Of a stretch of DNA of 64,000 nt, positions 39,901 to 51,900 are shown piece after piece. Source of the DNA: Amphibalanus amphitrite (Eukaryota > Arthropoda > Thecostraca > Balanomorpha > Balanidae); NCBI RefSeq assembly GCF_019059575.1, contig NW_024881534.1:434001-498000 (forward strand), written 5' to 3'. A model generated the notes under the pieces. That model was not told the DNA's origin, did not search any database, and worked only from the letters and a program-made list of their open reading frames with translations. Numbering within the stretch: position 1 is the stretch's first letter; every line of letters begins with the position of its first letter. A program made the position numbers and the translations under genes.

Positions 39901-42900
39901 ATCGCTTGTCAACTGCTGGAGTATGGTGTATGTGTGGGCTTAGATGCAAAAGATGCAATTATTTTTATTACACAAACATGTGAATTTGATATGTTTAATG
40001 GGAGCACAGTGTTTCGTCTCATGTTGGTTCTGACGACGTTTGTTCCCCGGCAGAAACGGAAACTGATGGGCGACGCCACGTCAACACAAGTGCTGCGAGA
40101 TCTGGAAATATCGCTCCGCACCAACCACATTGAGTGAGTACAGATTGTTATTTCCCTTTTCAATCCACCTACACTTCAACTGGCACTCCCGTTCGGTATC
40201 CTAATCAGAGTCAGCAGATCCCCATTTTTTTTTTTTTTTTTGTGAGACAGCCTGGTGAGATTCCAAATACCACCACCATCTTCGGCGACCTCTCTTTTTG
40301 GAATGCCCACGTTCCCTGCCAATTTTTGCGAGGTCCCGCTGCTTTTACGTCTCAGTCTTGGCTGGCTGCCACGTTACCACAGCCGCGGTGATGCTCGCTG
40401 GATATGGTGCGTCCTGTTGGCTCACCGCAGCGCCACGAGCTCCGTGTTGCGCCACCGTCTTCATTACGGCAGCGCCACCGGGGCTGCCTCGGCCCCAGGT
40501 TCCCACCACGGCGGCGCTCCTGGTGGGGCCGTGGCGGCGACTCGGCCGCGCGGGCCCGTTTGTGAATGGACTCACTCCGGCGGTCCGGCCGTCGCCGTCG
40601 CTCCGGTAATGACCTCGGAGTGTGGACCGCCCGCGGCGCGGAGCCGAGCGGCGGCGGCTGTCATCACACGGCCGGGACGGCGCGCCGGCCGCTATAAACT
40701 GTAAAGTGACTCCGACCGGCCGGTCGGGGATGCGACCGAGGACCGCGCGGCTCTCGGTCGGCCACCGCCACCGGCCGGAAGCGGTCCCTTCCGGCGAGGT
40801 TCGGACGCTGACCGCTCTGTGGGTGAGCGGGCAGGGTATGGTGAGCGCACCGGCCACACTGACGTGACGTCAGCACTCGGCGTGAGGGGAACAAGGATAG
40901 GGGGGGGGGGTGGTAGGATGGAGATTATATTTTTTGGAGTTTTGTTAGGCTTCGCACCTTCGTCATGTTCGGAATGTTGAGACTGGGAGATGGGCCATCT
41001 CCACTGACACAAGTAACCATATCTTGACTCAGTTGGTTGTGAATCTTCATTTTTACCTTCCAAATGATGTTTCAAGCCGCATTTAGGGGCTTGGCTACAT
41101 ACGTCCAGCATAGCTGTCTCGTTTGCCGTCGCTGATTCTTGGTCAAACGTCACGGCATCTGTGTTCATCTCTCCGCCGATGCGCGGCGGTGTATCTTGAC
41201 TAGAGTTGGACAAATCCATGACAGCCAGCGCCGTCTGTCGATGGCCGTGGGATCCTCCCTCCGGTTTGCCCGACGCTGATTGGCCAGTGAACATGACCTC
41301 TGACCTTTGGACGTCTGAGTCAGCCCGGTGGGATTCCGGCTTGGGACACCGTCCCGTCGGGTCGTCTGGGACGAGCTATGGTGGTGAGCTACGGAATGTA
41401 TTGGATGTCGAATGTCACTCGACTGGAGCAGGATTCCTGCAGACATGGTCTGGATGGCTTCGGCATGCAGCATAGGATGTAGCTGGGCAACCCGCAGCAA
41501 TCGTCTGTTCGCGATAGCTTCTTAAAGCTGGGTATCGATTGTCGGTTATTTGCCATGTCATTGTTCCCCAGCAGCTCTTTGTCATTTCAACTGAACAAGC
41601 ATCACTTCGTGGAAGTTGTCATGTAACAGTTTGGAAATAGAGGACAAATACTAGCGGGTCGACATAGAAACGACCTCGAAGATGCTTGAAACAGCACTGA
41701 TTAGTGATTCGTAGTCCAGATTAGTGCAGGAAAGCGTCAGGAAAAGACGTCACATGTCGAGACTCAAACTCTCCTTGTGCCGTATGAAGGTGTGGCGGAA
41801 TGTCCACGGTTATCTCCTCTCTGTGCAGCATGTTCAGAGTCAGCTCGAGATGCCTACTCCGTCAGTCAGCAGTTGTCTTTACTCTTTGTCCCAGTATTTT
41901 GGAAGTGGTTCTGTGTAGTGGTTCTCGATGTCGTGCCGTGTCTGAGGCGATCCTCCTCACGCGAGGGTGGGCGGATGGAAAGGGCCGCTCTGCAGGAAAA
42001 CTGACCGAGTGGCGGGTATATCAGAGTGCCTGATCGGGAGTGCCGACTGGGACGTGCCAGTTGAGAGGCAATGTATCCGGGAGCGGGACTGTCGGGGAAG
42101 AGTTGAGGCTGTGATCTTCGGTGTTTCCCAGCGACTTTACATTCACCGACTGAAGAACCTGTTGAAGAACCTGCTCAATATCGAGCGTTGTTGGTCAGAC
42201 AGTGATGGGGCCAGCAACTTGCCAAGATGGGAGGCTCGGGCCTGGGAAGGGAATACAAATTGGGGAGTTAAAGCTTTCGTCGGTCGTCATTTAGCTTCCT
42301 GTCCATTCGTCGACCCATCGTCGCAATGTCATGCAGCGCCACTCGCATTATTTCCACTGTGTAGCGACCTGCGCCGTTCTACTGACGCCATGTCTCCTGC
42401 CACTGACACCGTGTCACCGACTACTGACACCGTGTCACCCACCGCTGACACCGTGTCAACACGTCTTCTCCGCGCTAACGGATGAGGTGCGCACCCGCTG
42501 TCGCACGCCGTGCCCGGATGAATGAGCGCCTGTCCCGCGCGTCGCCGCGTCCTGCTGCGCCGCAGACTGGAGGGTGTTTGTGTCCACAGCGGCGGGGTGC
42601 CTCCGCGGTGGTCGGCAACCCACCCCCGCTGGGCTTTGTCCACGGCCAACGCACGCTGACTCGTGGCCTGGAAGGTGACAGAACGAATGGCTTGGTGTGT
42701 TAGTGGAGGCGGAAGGCGTGAAAGACGCTTTTCATGAAGAATGAGAGGACGCAAATGTGAAGTGAATTATGATACATCCCTTCGCTGGTTCTCGTCATCA
42801 TATGCAATGCCTTTGCTATCAATGCGCTCACTATTGCTTTCTACCGATCCTCTGTCCATTAGCTAAGAGGGTAGCCCGAGCCACCAATCAACTCATAGCG

Positions 42901-45900
42901 GCGACGCGGCTATGGAAGGTTAGGACCCTGCCCGGGCGCCACTGAACGTGACCGGAGCAAAGGGAGACGGGGGTCGGAGACAGATAAATCACCCCGCCGA
43001 CAGACGCGGAGCAGACCCTGACTAGGGGTGGTGCGAAGGGGAGTGTAGGAACGGGCGCGCCGCTGGCAGCAGAGCCGAGAGGCGCGAACGGCAGTCGTCG
43101 ACTGCGACGGACGGCGAGTGGAGCAGAGAGTGGGCGAGAAGTGAGCTAAGGAATCCGTGTGGAGTGCCAACGGCTACGAGGATTATCCGATCACGCACTC
43201 CTTAACGCCGACATGGCCGCCGGCGAGTGGAGCGGAGAGCGAGCGAGAAGGGAGCCAGGGAAGCTGTGGGGAGTACCAACGGCTACAAGGATTCTATGGT
43301 CAGGCACACTAACGCCGGCACGGCAGGTGAGGCGTATCGAGCACGGCTCGGGGGTACGTACAGCGGAGTGCGGTTCCTTGGCGGCGACACCACGAGGATG
43401 GTTGCCCGGCGACTGACGCGGCGCCACCATGAGGATGGTTCCCAGGCGACTGACGCGCATCTATTCAGAGGCATACTAAGCGCACACACAATCGTAAAGG
43501 AAACCGGGGAGCCTGGTAGGCACGCTTTGAAGGGTCGTGCAACGCGGCACCCCAACCTGCGACGCGATACACACAAAACACCTGGTTCCGGCCACCCTAC
43601 AACTCATGCACACACATCAGGTCCGCCGCCGACCCCTCGGCTACTCTGCAACTGCAATGCGTCCGACGCCCCGGCTACTCCGCACTGCACATACATCAAG
43701 CCCGCTGCCGACGCCTCGGCTACTCTGCAACTCACGCACATAAATACTCATGCACATGCATCAGGTCCGCCGCCGACGCCTCGGCACGCACATACATCAG
43801 GTCCGCCGCCGACGCCTCGGCACGCACATGCATCAGGTCCGCCGCCGACGCCTCGGCACGCACATGCATCAGGTCCGCCGCCGACGCCTCGGCACGCACA
43901 TGCATCAGGTCCGCCGCCGACGCCTCGGCTACTCTGCAGTAGAGATGTCCTCGGATACAACTTTTCGGTATACCGATACCATACTGATACCGACTCGGTA
44001 CTTGCTATTTGATTCCTAATGTGTTCGGTATTTTGTTGGTATAATGCACCCTAGGTTGGTACTTGGTTTTGTATCGGTATTCCGATTTTCCGTAGTCGAC
44101 GTCCTACTCTGCACCGCACATACATCAGGTCCGCCGCCGACGCCTCGGCACCCACATGCATCAGGTCCGCCGCCGACGCCTCGGCTACTCTGCAGTAGAG
44201 ATGTCCTCGGATACAACTTTTCGGTATACCGATACCATACTGATACCAACTCGGTACTTGCTATTTGATTCCTAATGTGTTCGGTATTTTGTTGGTATAA
44301 TGCACCCTAGGTTGGTACCTGGTTTGGTATCGGTATTCCGATTTTTCCGTAGTCGACGTCCTACTCTGCACCGCACATACATCAGGTCCGCCGCCGACGC
44401 CTCGGCACCCACATGCATCAGGTCCGCCGCCGACGCCTCGGCTACTCTGCAGTAGAGATGTCCTCGGATACAACTTTTCGGTATACCGATACCATACTGA
44501 TACCAACTCGGTACTTGGTATTTGATTCCTAATGTGTTCGGTAATTTGTTGGTATAATGCACCCTAGGTTGGTACTTGGTTTGGTATCGGTATTCCGATT
44601 TTCCGTAGTTGACATCACTACTCTGCACTGCACATACACCAGGTCCGCCACCGACGCCTCGGCTACTCTGCAACCCACGCACACACATCAGGTTCGCCGA
44701 CAACGCCCCGGCCACTCTGCAAATCACGCACATACATCAGGTCCGCCGCCGACGCCTCGGCTACTCTGCAAATCACGCACATACATCAGGTCCGCCGCCG
44801 ACGCCTCGGCTACTCTGCAACTCATGCACTTGCATCAGGTCCGCCGCCGACGCCTCGGCTCCTCTGCTACTCATGCACACACATCAGGCTCGCCGTCGTA
44901 TAGCCTCAGCCACCCCATAAACTCTGCACCGGCATGGGTCGAGAATATGGTATGGCAGGCATGGCACGCGCCACACCAACTTAAAAGATGGTATGGCAAT
45001 GCCATACCAACTTTTTCAGGGTAAAAGCTACGAAATTTAAGGTTTTCAGTTTGATAAGAATAAAACACGATAGTATTGTTTCAAGCAACTGGCGCCATAC
45101 CAACTTTGAAAACAATTCTCCACCCATGTTCGCACGTACATGAGGTCCGCCGCCGACGCCTCGGCTACTCTGCAACTCACACACATGCATGAGGTCCGCC
45201 CCCGACGCCTCGGTTACTCCGCAACGGCACATACGTCAGGTCCGCCGCCGACGCCTCGGCTTCTCTGCAACTGCACATGCATCAGGTCCGCCGCCGACGC
45301 CTCGGCTACTCTGCAACGGCACATACATCAGGCCCGCCGCCGACGCCTCGGCTACTCTGCAACTCACGCACACGCATCAGGTCCGCCACTGACGCCTCGG
45401 CTACGCTGCAACCCTTGCACGTAAGTACATCAGGACCGCCGCCGACGCCTCAGCTACTCTGCAACTCATGCACATACATCGGGCCCGCCGCCGACGCCTG
45501 GGCTGCACTGTAACCCCTGCACACATCGGGTCCGCCACCGGCGCCTCGGCTAATCTGCAACCCATGCACACGCATCAGGCCCGCCGCCGACGCCTCGGCT
45601 ACTCTGCAATTTACAGGGCCAGGTGCGCCGCCGTCACCTCGGCCCTCTGCAACACGGTAGGCACTTAGCTTACTAAAGCGCATTTTAGTGACATCAGAGC
45701 CTGAGTCGATCGCCGGCGACCTGGTCACTCGTGGAGATGTTCACCGCCGTACCGTACAACACGGAACGCAGACCATTTAGTCACGCCGGCGATTCGATTG
45801 GAGTCTGGCAGGCGTAGTTCAGACACGCTATTGTCATCGCATATAACATCTTGCTAAGCGTGACACGAAACCTGCCTGGGAGCCGCTTCAATAGCGAGAT

Positions 45901-48900
45901 AAAGCAGCACTTGTTGACGAGGCAACGTGGGGGGTTGGTTAGATGTGTGCATGTGGGTGCACGTGTGTGCATGTGTATGTATGTGTATGCTGACCCAACT
46001 GATCGTCTGTTTTATATTAACGACTCCAGGGTACAGGAAAGCCTCAATTACGGGGATGTGCCCTATGACGTGAATACATACATACATACATACATACATA
46101 CATACATACATACATACATACATACATACGTAGATACATATACAACAGGTTCGCCGCCGACGCCTCGGCTGCTCTGCAACTCGACATTCTTTTTTTTTTC
46201 TTCGCCGGGACTGGAAAACAGCATCTCTTTTTTTTTGCCTCAGAGACCAGCTTTAGGATAATGCCCCTTGTCAAAACAGACCACGCATTTCGAGAAGCGC
46301 TTCCGAACGCAACTTGATGGACATACGCTGCCGCAGAAACACATCTCAGCCAGTCACCTTGGAGGCTCGGTTTAGCACTCAAGGAGTCTCTTTGTAAAAA
46401 GGTCTCAAGTATTTTCTAAGTGGCCGCCTCCGTATTTCTGCATCGACATACGCATACATCCGGTCCGGCGCCGACGCCTCGGCTACTCTGTTTACACTAC
46501 ACACCTGGTCCGCTGCCGACGCCTCGGCTACTCTGTCTTCACTACACACCTGGTCCGCTGCCGACGCCTCGGCCACTCTGTCTTCACTACACACCTGGTC
46601 CGCTGCCGACGCCTCGGCCACTTTGCGCTTAACACACACGCACACACACACACACACGCACCCCCCCCCCACACACACACACACATACACACCCGGTCTG
46701 CGTCATGCATCGGCTGCTCTGCAACTCGACAGGCATCTAGCTATCGACAGACTATGAACTTCGTTCGTCCAATGTCTGAAACACTGGGCTCAGCGGTGGC
46801 AGACGAGACCGAACGAACAATCCGCACACACTGAGAAAACAGTTTCTCCATTTTTGGTCTCAGAGATCAGTTTCGGGCTAATGTCCCCGATTCAAAACAG
46901 ATCACACATTTTGAGAATATTTTCTGAGCAACGCCATTGATCGCAGAAACAGAGCTCAGTCGGTACCTATTTTCGGTGTCAAGCTTTTAAAAAATTAGTC
47001 TCACTATGAAACCAGTTTCTAGTCCGAACCCCAGTTTCGGTATCGCTTGAATCCAGTATTCGGGTACATGAGCCCTTAGGAAGCCTTACTGAAACCGTTT
47101 AAAATCAGACACATTTGAGGCTGGTCTCAGCGCTCAATTGAGTCTTTATTCAAACTGCTCTCAAAGTGCATTCTGAGTGCAGGAATCGAGCAAGCACAGA
47201 CAAAATGCATGCAAGATCATGCCCGGACACAACTACACCGACTACGCCGCTGCCTGCCGGCTCCCCAATCTCGAGACTCCGAGTAAGCGTCGCGACACTG
47301 CAATCTGCGGCAAGCTGGCAGCCGACACTTTCGCGAACCCTGCCCACCCACGGTAACCCGTGCGAGCAGCTGCCAAATGTGAGTCCCCACATGCGCTGGC
47401 ATGCAAGTCGTCATCCCGCAGGCCAGAACGGAGCGGCAGAAAAGTCATCGGCGCCCGTGCTCACAGGCCTCATGAACAGCACGTGATTCTTAGGTACCTG
47501 GGTAGGTGCGTTTAAAGTACGCTAACAATGCACCGTTCCTATTTTCCGTGAGGCACTGTGCTTTGCGTGCGGTGCCATCACAGCACCGGAATCCATGCAC
47601 AACCTTTTCTACCAGTCATTCACGGCCACATGGCCATACAAACCTCATTTATGTATGTGCGGTCGTATGAGCACGTAAACCGGGTCCGCCGCCGACGCCG
47701 CGGCTAAGTTGCGCGCAACATAGGTCTACGGGACCGCTGCCGACGACTAGATAATCTGCAGCACGATATCAAAGGCGAAACCAGGCCACTGATCCCAGAT
47801 TCGCGGCATTCCATTTTAGCCAGCACCGATGACGTCGGTTTAGGCGCCGGGAAGCGTGCCGGGCTAAACTTCGCAACCCCGAGGCCGTGAACACGGGGGT
47901 CCAAGACCGACACGGGGACAAAACCATCGGATCGGACCCCCCCCCCCCCTGACCGCAGTGCGTCCAGGCATGGCTTCACACACACCGGAATAGCAACGAA
48001 CGAAATAGGCTGGGCCGCCGGGAACCACAGTCGCCCCTCCCCCCCCCCCCCCCCCAAGGCCGCCCGCGCCGACCGCCAGTCAGAAAAGACAGCCATCGGC
48101 GGAGCCAGAGCCGGCCGCCGGCCGCTGGCACAGCCCCGGCACCGCCACGACACCGGACCGGCTGATGAGACAGTCAACGCCGGGGCAGCCGCGGGCCCGC
48201 CTGCCGGTACCGTCCGCGGGGCCACAGAGGCCCACAGTGGGGCCGCCACGGTCCTCAAACCAGGCGACAGCGGCGGGACGGGCCGCCCGCCGCAACCTGA
48301 TACCAGCCGACGCCGCACGACCCGGCTCCCCCGCTGGTCCCCCGGCGGCCACGAGAGGCAGACGACCAACGAACACCCCGAACACGGTCACGTTCCATTA
48401 GTGGGTCGCGGCGCCCCCACGCGGGTCGACAGTGAGTCACTGGCGGCACTGTGCGGGGAGTATGGGGTCCAGTCACAGCTGACTCAGGACGGGAGCCGAC
48501 CTTGGGGTGGAGGGAGTCCCTCGCCGCCCCGGTTCACACTAACTAAGGGTTCGACCCAAACTCACCACCAAGAGCCATGCCGCAATAACAGACCGGGCAT
48601 CGCCAGCGGAACACACTGGGAACCTTTCCGCATGCGGCATGTGCCCGGATTCGTGGTCAAACCATTAACTGCTCAGCAGAGATCGAGAAAGGTTTGGGCA
48701 GCGGACGCTTAGCCTAAGACTTTTTCATTCCATTGGGTGTATTTGGCGTTTTTTAGGGGCCGTCCTACCCTACAAACGAGCCGACGCGAGTGGTTTCGGC
48801 CGCTGACAGCCAACTGAGGCGAACGCTTGGTGATAGTGGCGCGGGCAACGGGGGCCTAATCAACTCATAGCGGCGACGCGGCTATGGAAGGTTAGGACCC

Positions 48901-51900
48901 TGCCCGGGCGCCACTGAACGTGACCGGAGCAAAGGGAGACGGGGGTCGGAGACAGATAAATCACCCCGCCGACAGACGCGGAGCAGACCCTGACTAGGGG
49001 TGGTGCGAAGGGGAGTGTAGGAACGGGCGCGCCGCTGGCAGCAGAGCCGAGAGGCGCGAACGGCAGTCGTCGACTGCGACGGACGGCGAGTGGAGCAGAG
49101 AGTGGGCGAGAAGTTTCCCACCCACCCTCACCTATTTAATAGATGCGACTTCGAGATTCGTCAAACCTGCATATCCTTAATCCCGACCATATACCTCGTC
49201 GTTATCACTCCGTCGGTGCGTTTTTTAGGGGCCGTCCTACCCTACAAACGAGCCGACGCGAGTGGTTTCGGCCGCTGACAGCCAACTGAGGCGAACGCTT
49301 GGTGATAGTGGCGCGGGCAACGGGGGCCTAACCGCCGCTGGTCGCCCGCCTTCTGTGCGGTCCAACCCTTGCCCTCGCCCGGCCGTTTCCTGCGCCGCCG
49401 TCCCCGCCACGCGGGCGCCGTGTGAGCTCGCACTGTTTGTTATGGTTTGTGAGTGCGGAGGGGCGGCCGCGGGCGCTGCCGGGCAGGGTCCTCCAAAGGC
49501 CTGGGGCCGGCGAACGGGGCACAGAGTCAGACGTGTGTGGCTTCGTCTTTCCTGAAAGACTGCTGTCTGATTGCAAAGCCTGCAACCTGTTTTCCACAAT
49601 CTGCTGTCGCGTTGTCCGTATGCAGTTTTAATACCTCTTCATCAATACTGTCCGACTGAAGTCAATCGCCTTTTGTATTGTATTGTATTGTATTGAACAA
49701 TCATGAACGATCCACATTCTGGAAGTGCGTGGCGATTACTGCTTTTGAGGTCCTCACACTTCTGCTCGCCGGTTGGGTCCTTCGATGACTTTTTCTTCTA
49801 CGGAAAAGGAGCATAGACAATAGACAATAGACAATTTATTCAGGACATTCCACGTGCACATGTGGCTATTACTGCCCGTCGTCAATAAAACAGATGGTGA
49901 TAAAAAAAACGATAAAAGATGATGAAAGGGAAACACACGTGTAGATAAACAGTCATGCTGGCTAGACAGTGTTTTGCTCCTCGAGCAGATGGGTACGCAA
50001 GTGACGTCCGAAAGCTCCAGGGGGCAGTCGGGTCAAATCAGGTCAGTGGCGCAGCCAGAACTCTGGCGACGGGGGTGAGAGACGTTCGCGATGGGCCCCC
50101 CAGCAAAGTGGGGCCCCCTCAACCTAATGGGGGCCCCTTACCAACAACGAAAGGTCAGATCTTGTCCTGATCATTACCAGCCAAATCGGGGAAAGGACAA
50201 ATGTCTCTTGATCTGAAGAGGCACGTAAAAAACAACAGCATATTTACAGAAACACGACCATTCTGCCCATAGTTGATGGACAGCGTGCAATTGATGGCCA
50301 GCGGCCATTCAAATTGTCTGGCTAGGTCAAAAAGCTTTTAAAAAAGCTCAATATCAGTTTTTCGACGATTACTTTTGATATAGGAGACGAGGTAGCCAAG
50401 CTAGCTGGTAGACGGAGTAATGAAATTGTCTTGAAGGTGTTAACCATCCATACGGATCAGTTGATGACCATCATGAACTTCTCAAGTAAGGGCACGACCT
50501 TGATCTGCGGTCACATTTTGAAGTTGAGCTTGTTATGTGAAATTATAGGTGTTAACATTCGATGCATGTTAACGAGAGAATGATGACAAAGTAAATGTCT
50601 CGTAATTTTTCTCACCAAAGTTCTTGCAAAAATTCTTAGCAAAACTATTTTGGTAAAATGCGACTATTTAGATGGTTTTGCCCTCTGCTCTGTTGCCAAA
50701 CCATTGGCATGAGGCATTGAGGTCAAATCTTAAAAGCGAAAGCGTTTTGAAAGGCCTATCGAATTAGTTGTTCCGCGAAGCTCTTAGCTCTCTGGTTCAC
50801 GAGGTATACGGTTATTTGTGAAAATATAAAAACAAGAATTTTTTCGTCGTAATCTTGTCTTTGTGTTTATCATAATTTTATCATAATTTCATCTTCAATG
50901 ACCTCAGCGATGACCTAATCGAAAAATGACCTCTACGATTCTGAATCATCCTACAGCTATCTGTTGCTTTTCTCGTCTTTCTAGCCTTCTTAAATTATGA
51001 TCGGGTTTGGCCGATACGCCCCCCCCCCATGGCTGATTGCACGCGTTAGAGAGCTATCGAACCCACTTTCAGCGCGCTATAGCTTTGTATGGCCTCGAGT
51101 GTCGAAATTTAGGCGAAACTTTTCCTTCGATGAACATGATGACGTGGGATTTGGTCTGAACTGCAACATGACTGAAGTAATGTCTCCATGATTTTCGACG
51201 CTCTTTAGAAAGCCGCCTACCGCCGCACTTGTCGCTACGTGACCCTGGAGTCAGGTTAGAAGGGAATATTCAAACACCCCTCAGGGGCGTAAAACTGGAA
51301 AGCCTGGGGCCCTGCTCTGCGGGGCGTGGTCGAGCTAGGCTAGAGCCAGTTCGGGATGTTTACAAGCCCACGTAAAGCCCTCAAGAATCTGCATAGAGCA
51401 CAGGCCTTCCAAGACTTCGGGGTTTAGATATCAACAATCGACATGGTCTTTTGAGACCTGCGTGGTGGCTATCAGAGGTCGGCGGGCCCCTCAAAAGCCG
51501 GTGCAGGAGCCTCAGGTGTCAGTTTGGAGCCATCATGGACCGGCGTGGAGTCCTGATGAATACCTAGGCGTCAAACCCCTAGACGTCAGGGTGGGGCCGG
51601 GCGGTGAGGCCAGGCACAGGCTTGAAGAGAAGATGAATTTTCAGATGTCGGCTTGGCATCTTGAGGGCCCTGCATGGCTTTCTCAGAGGCTGACATATCG
51701 AACTGCGGGACCTCCATGAGCCTCAAAAACCTCTATGGGCCCCCTCACGCTTGGGGTAGGCTTCCTGAAGCATAAAAGCTATGAGTCTTGAGATGGGCCC
51801 ATTAAACATGAACTGGGCCATCAATATACATGTGGTGAGTTGACCTATATCAAACATGATATCGGCTCAATCAGGATTGGGATAGGCCCTCTCATACCCA

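Larger units (their letters stand above)
43615..45615 (+). repeat. GC-rich minisatellite array (about 35-50-bp units)
   Basis: The core GTCCGCCGCCGACGCCTCGG recurs more than 25 times, usually followed by CTACTCTGCA and a linker of CACGCACATACATCAG. At 43795-43930 a short 34-bp form without CTACTCTGCA dominates. The array is interrupted by three MITE copies and by an AT-richer insert at 44935-45130 containing TGGTATGGC-AAT-GCCATACCA. Open frames across it (repeating [10 protein letters not shown] or [11 protein letters not shown]) are by-products of a unit that lacks stops. Confidence 0.93.

Noticed and set aside
43227-45424. Long open frames with repeating [10 protein letters not shown] or [11 protein letters not shown] peptides
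   Set aside because: They arise because the GC-rich repeat unit lacks stops in several frames on both strands. Frames shift freely between units and MITEs.
43740-45615. CRISPR-like pattern of near-identical 30-bp repeats with variable linkers
   Set aside because: Linkers are themselves similar and low in complexity, MITEs interrupt the array, no cas genes exist, and the context is an animal intron. It is a minisatellite.
47704-48369. 221-codon minus-strand open frame
   Set aside because: Very GC-rich DNA with poly-C tracts. Overlapping frames are equally open and the peptide has no recognisable domain.
42886-49114. LTR retrotransposon bounded by the 257-bp direct repeats
   Set aside because: No TG...CA ends, no primer-binding site or polypurine tract recognised, and no gag-pol sequence between them.
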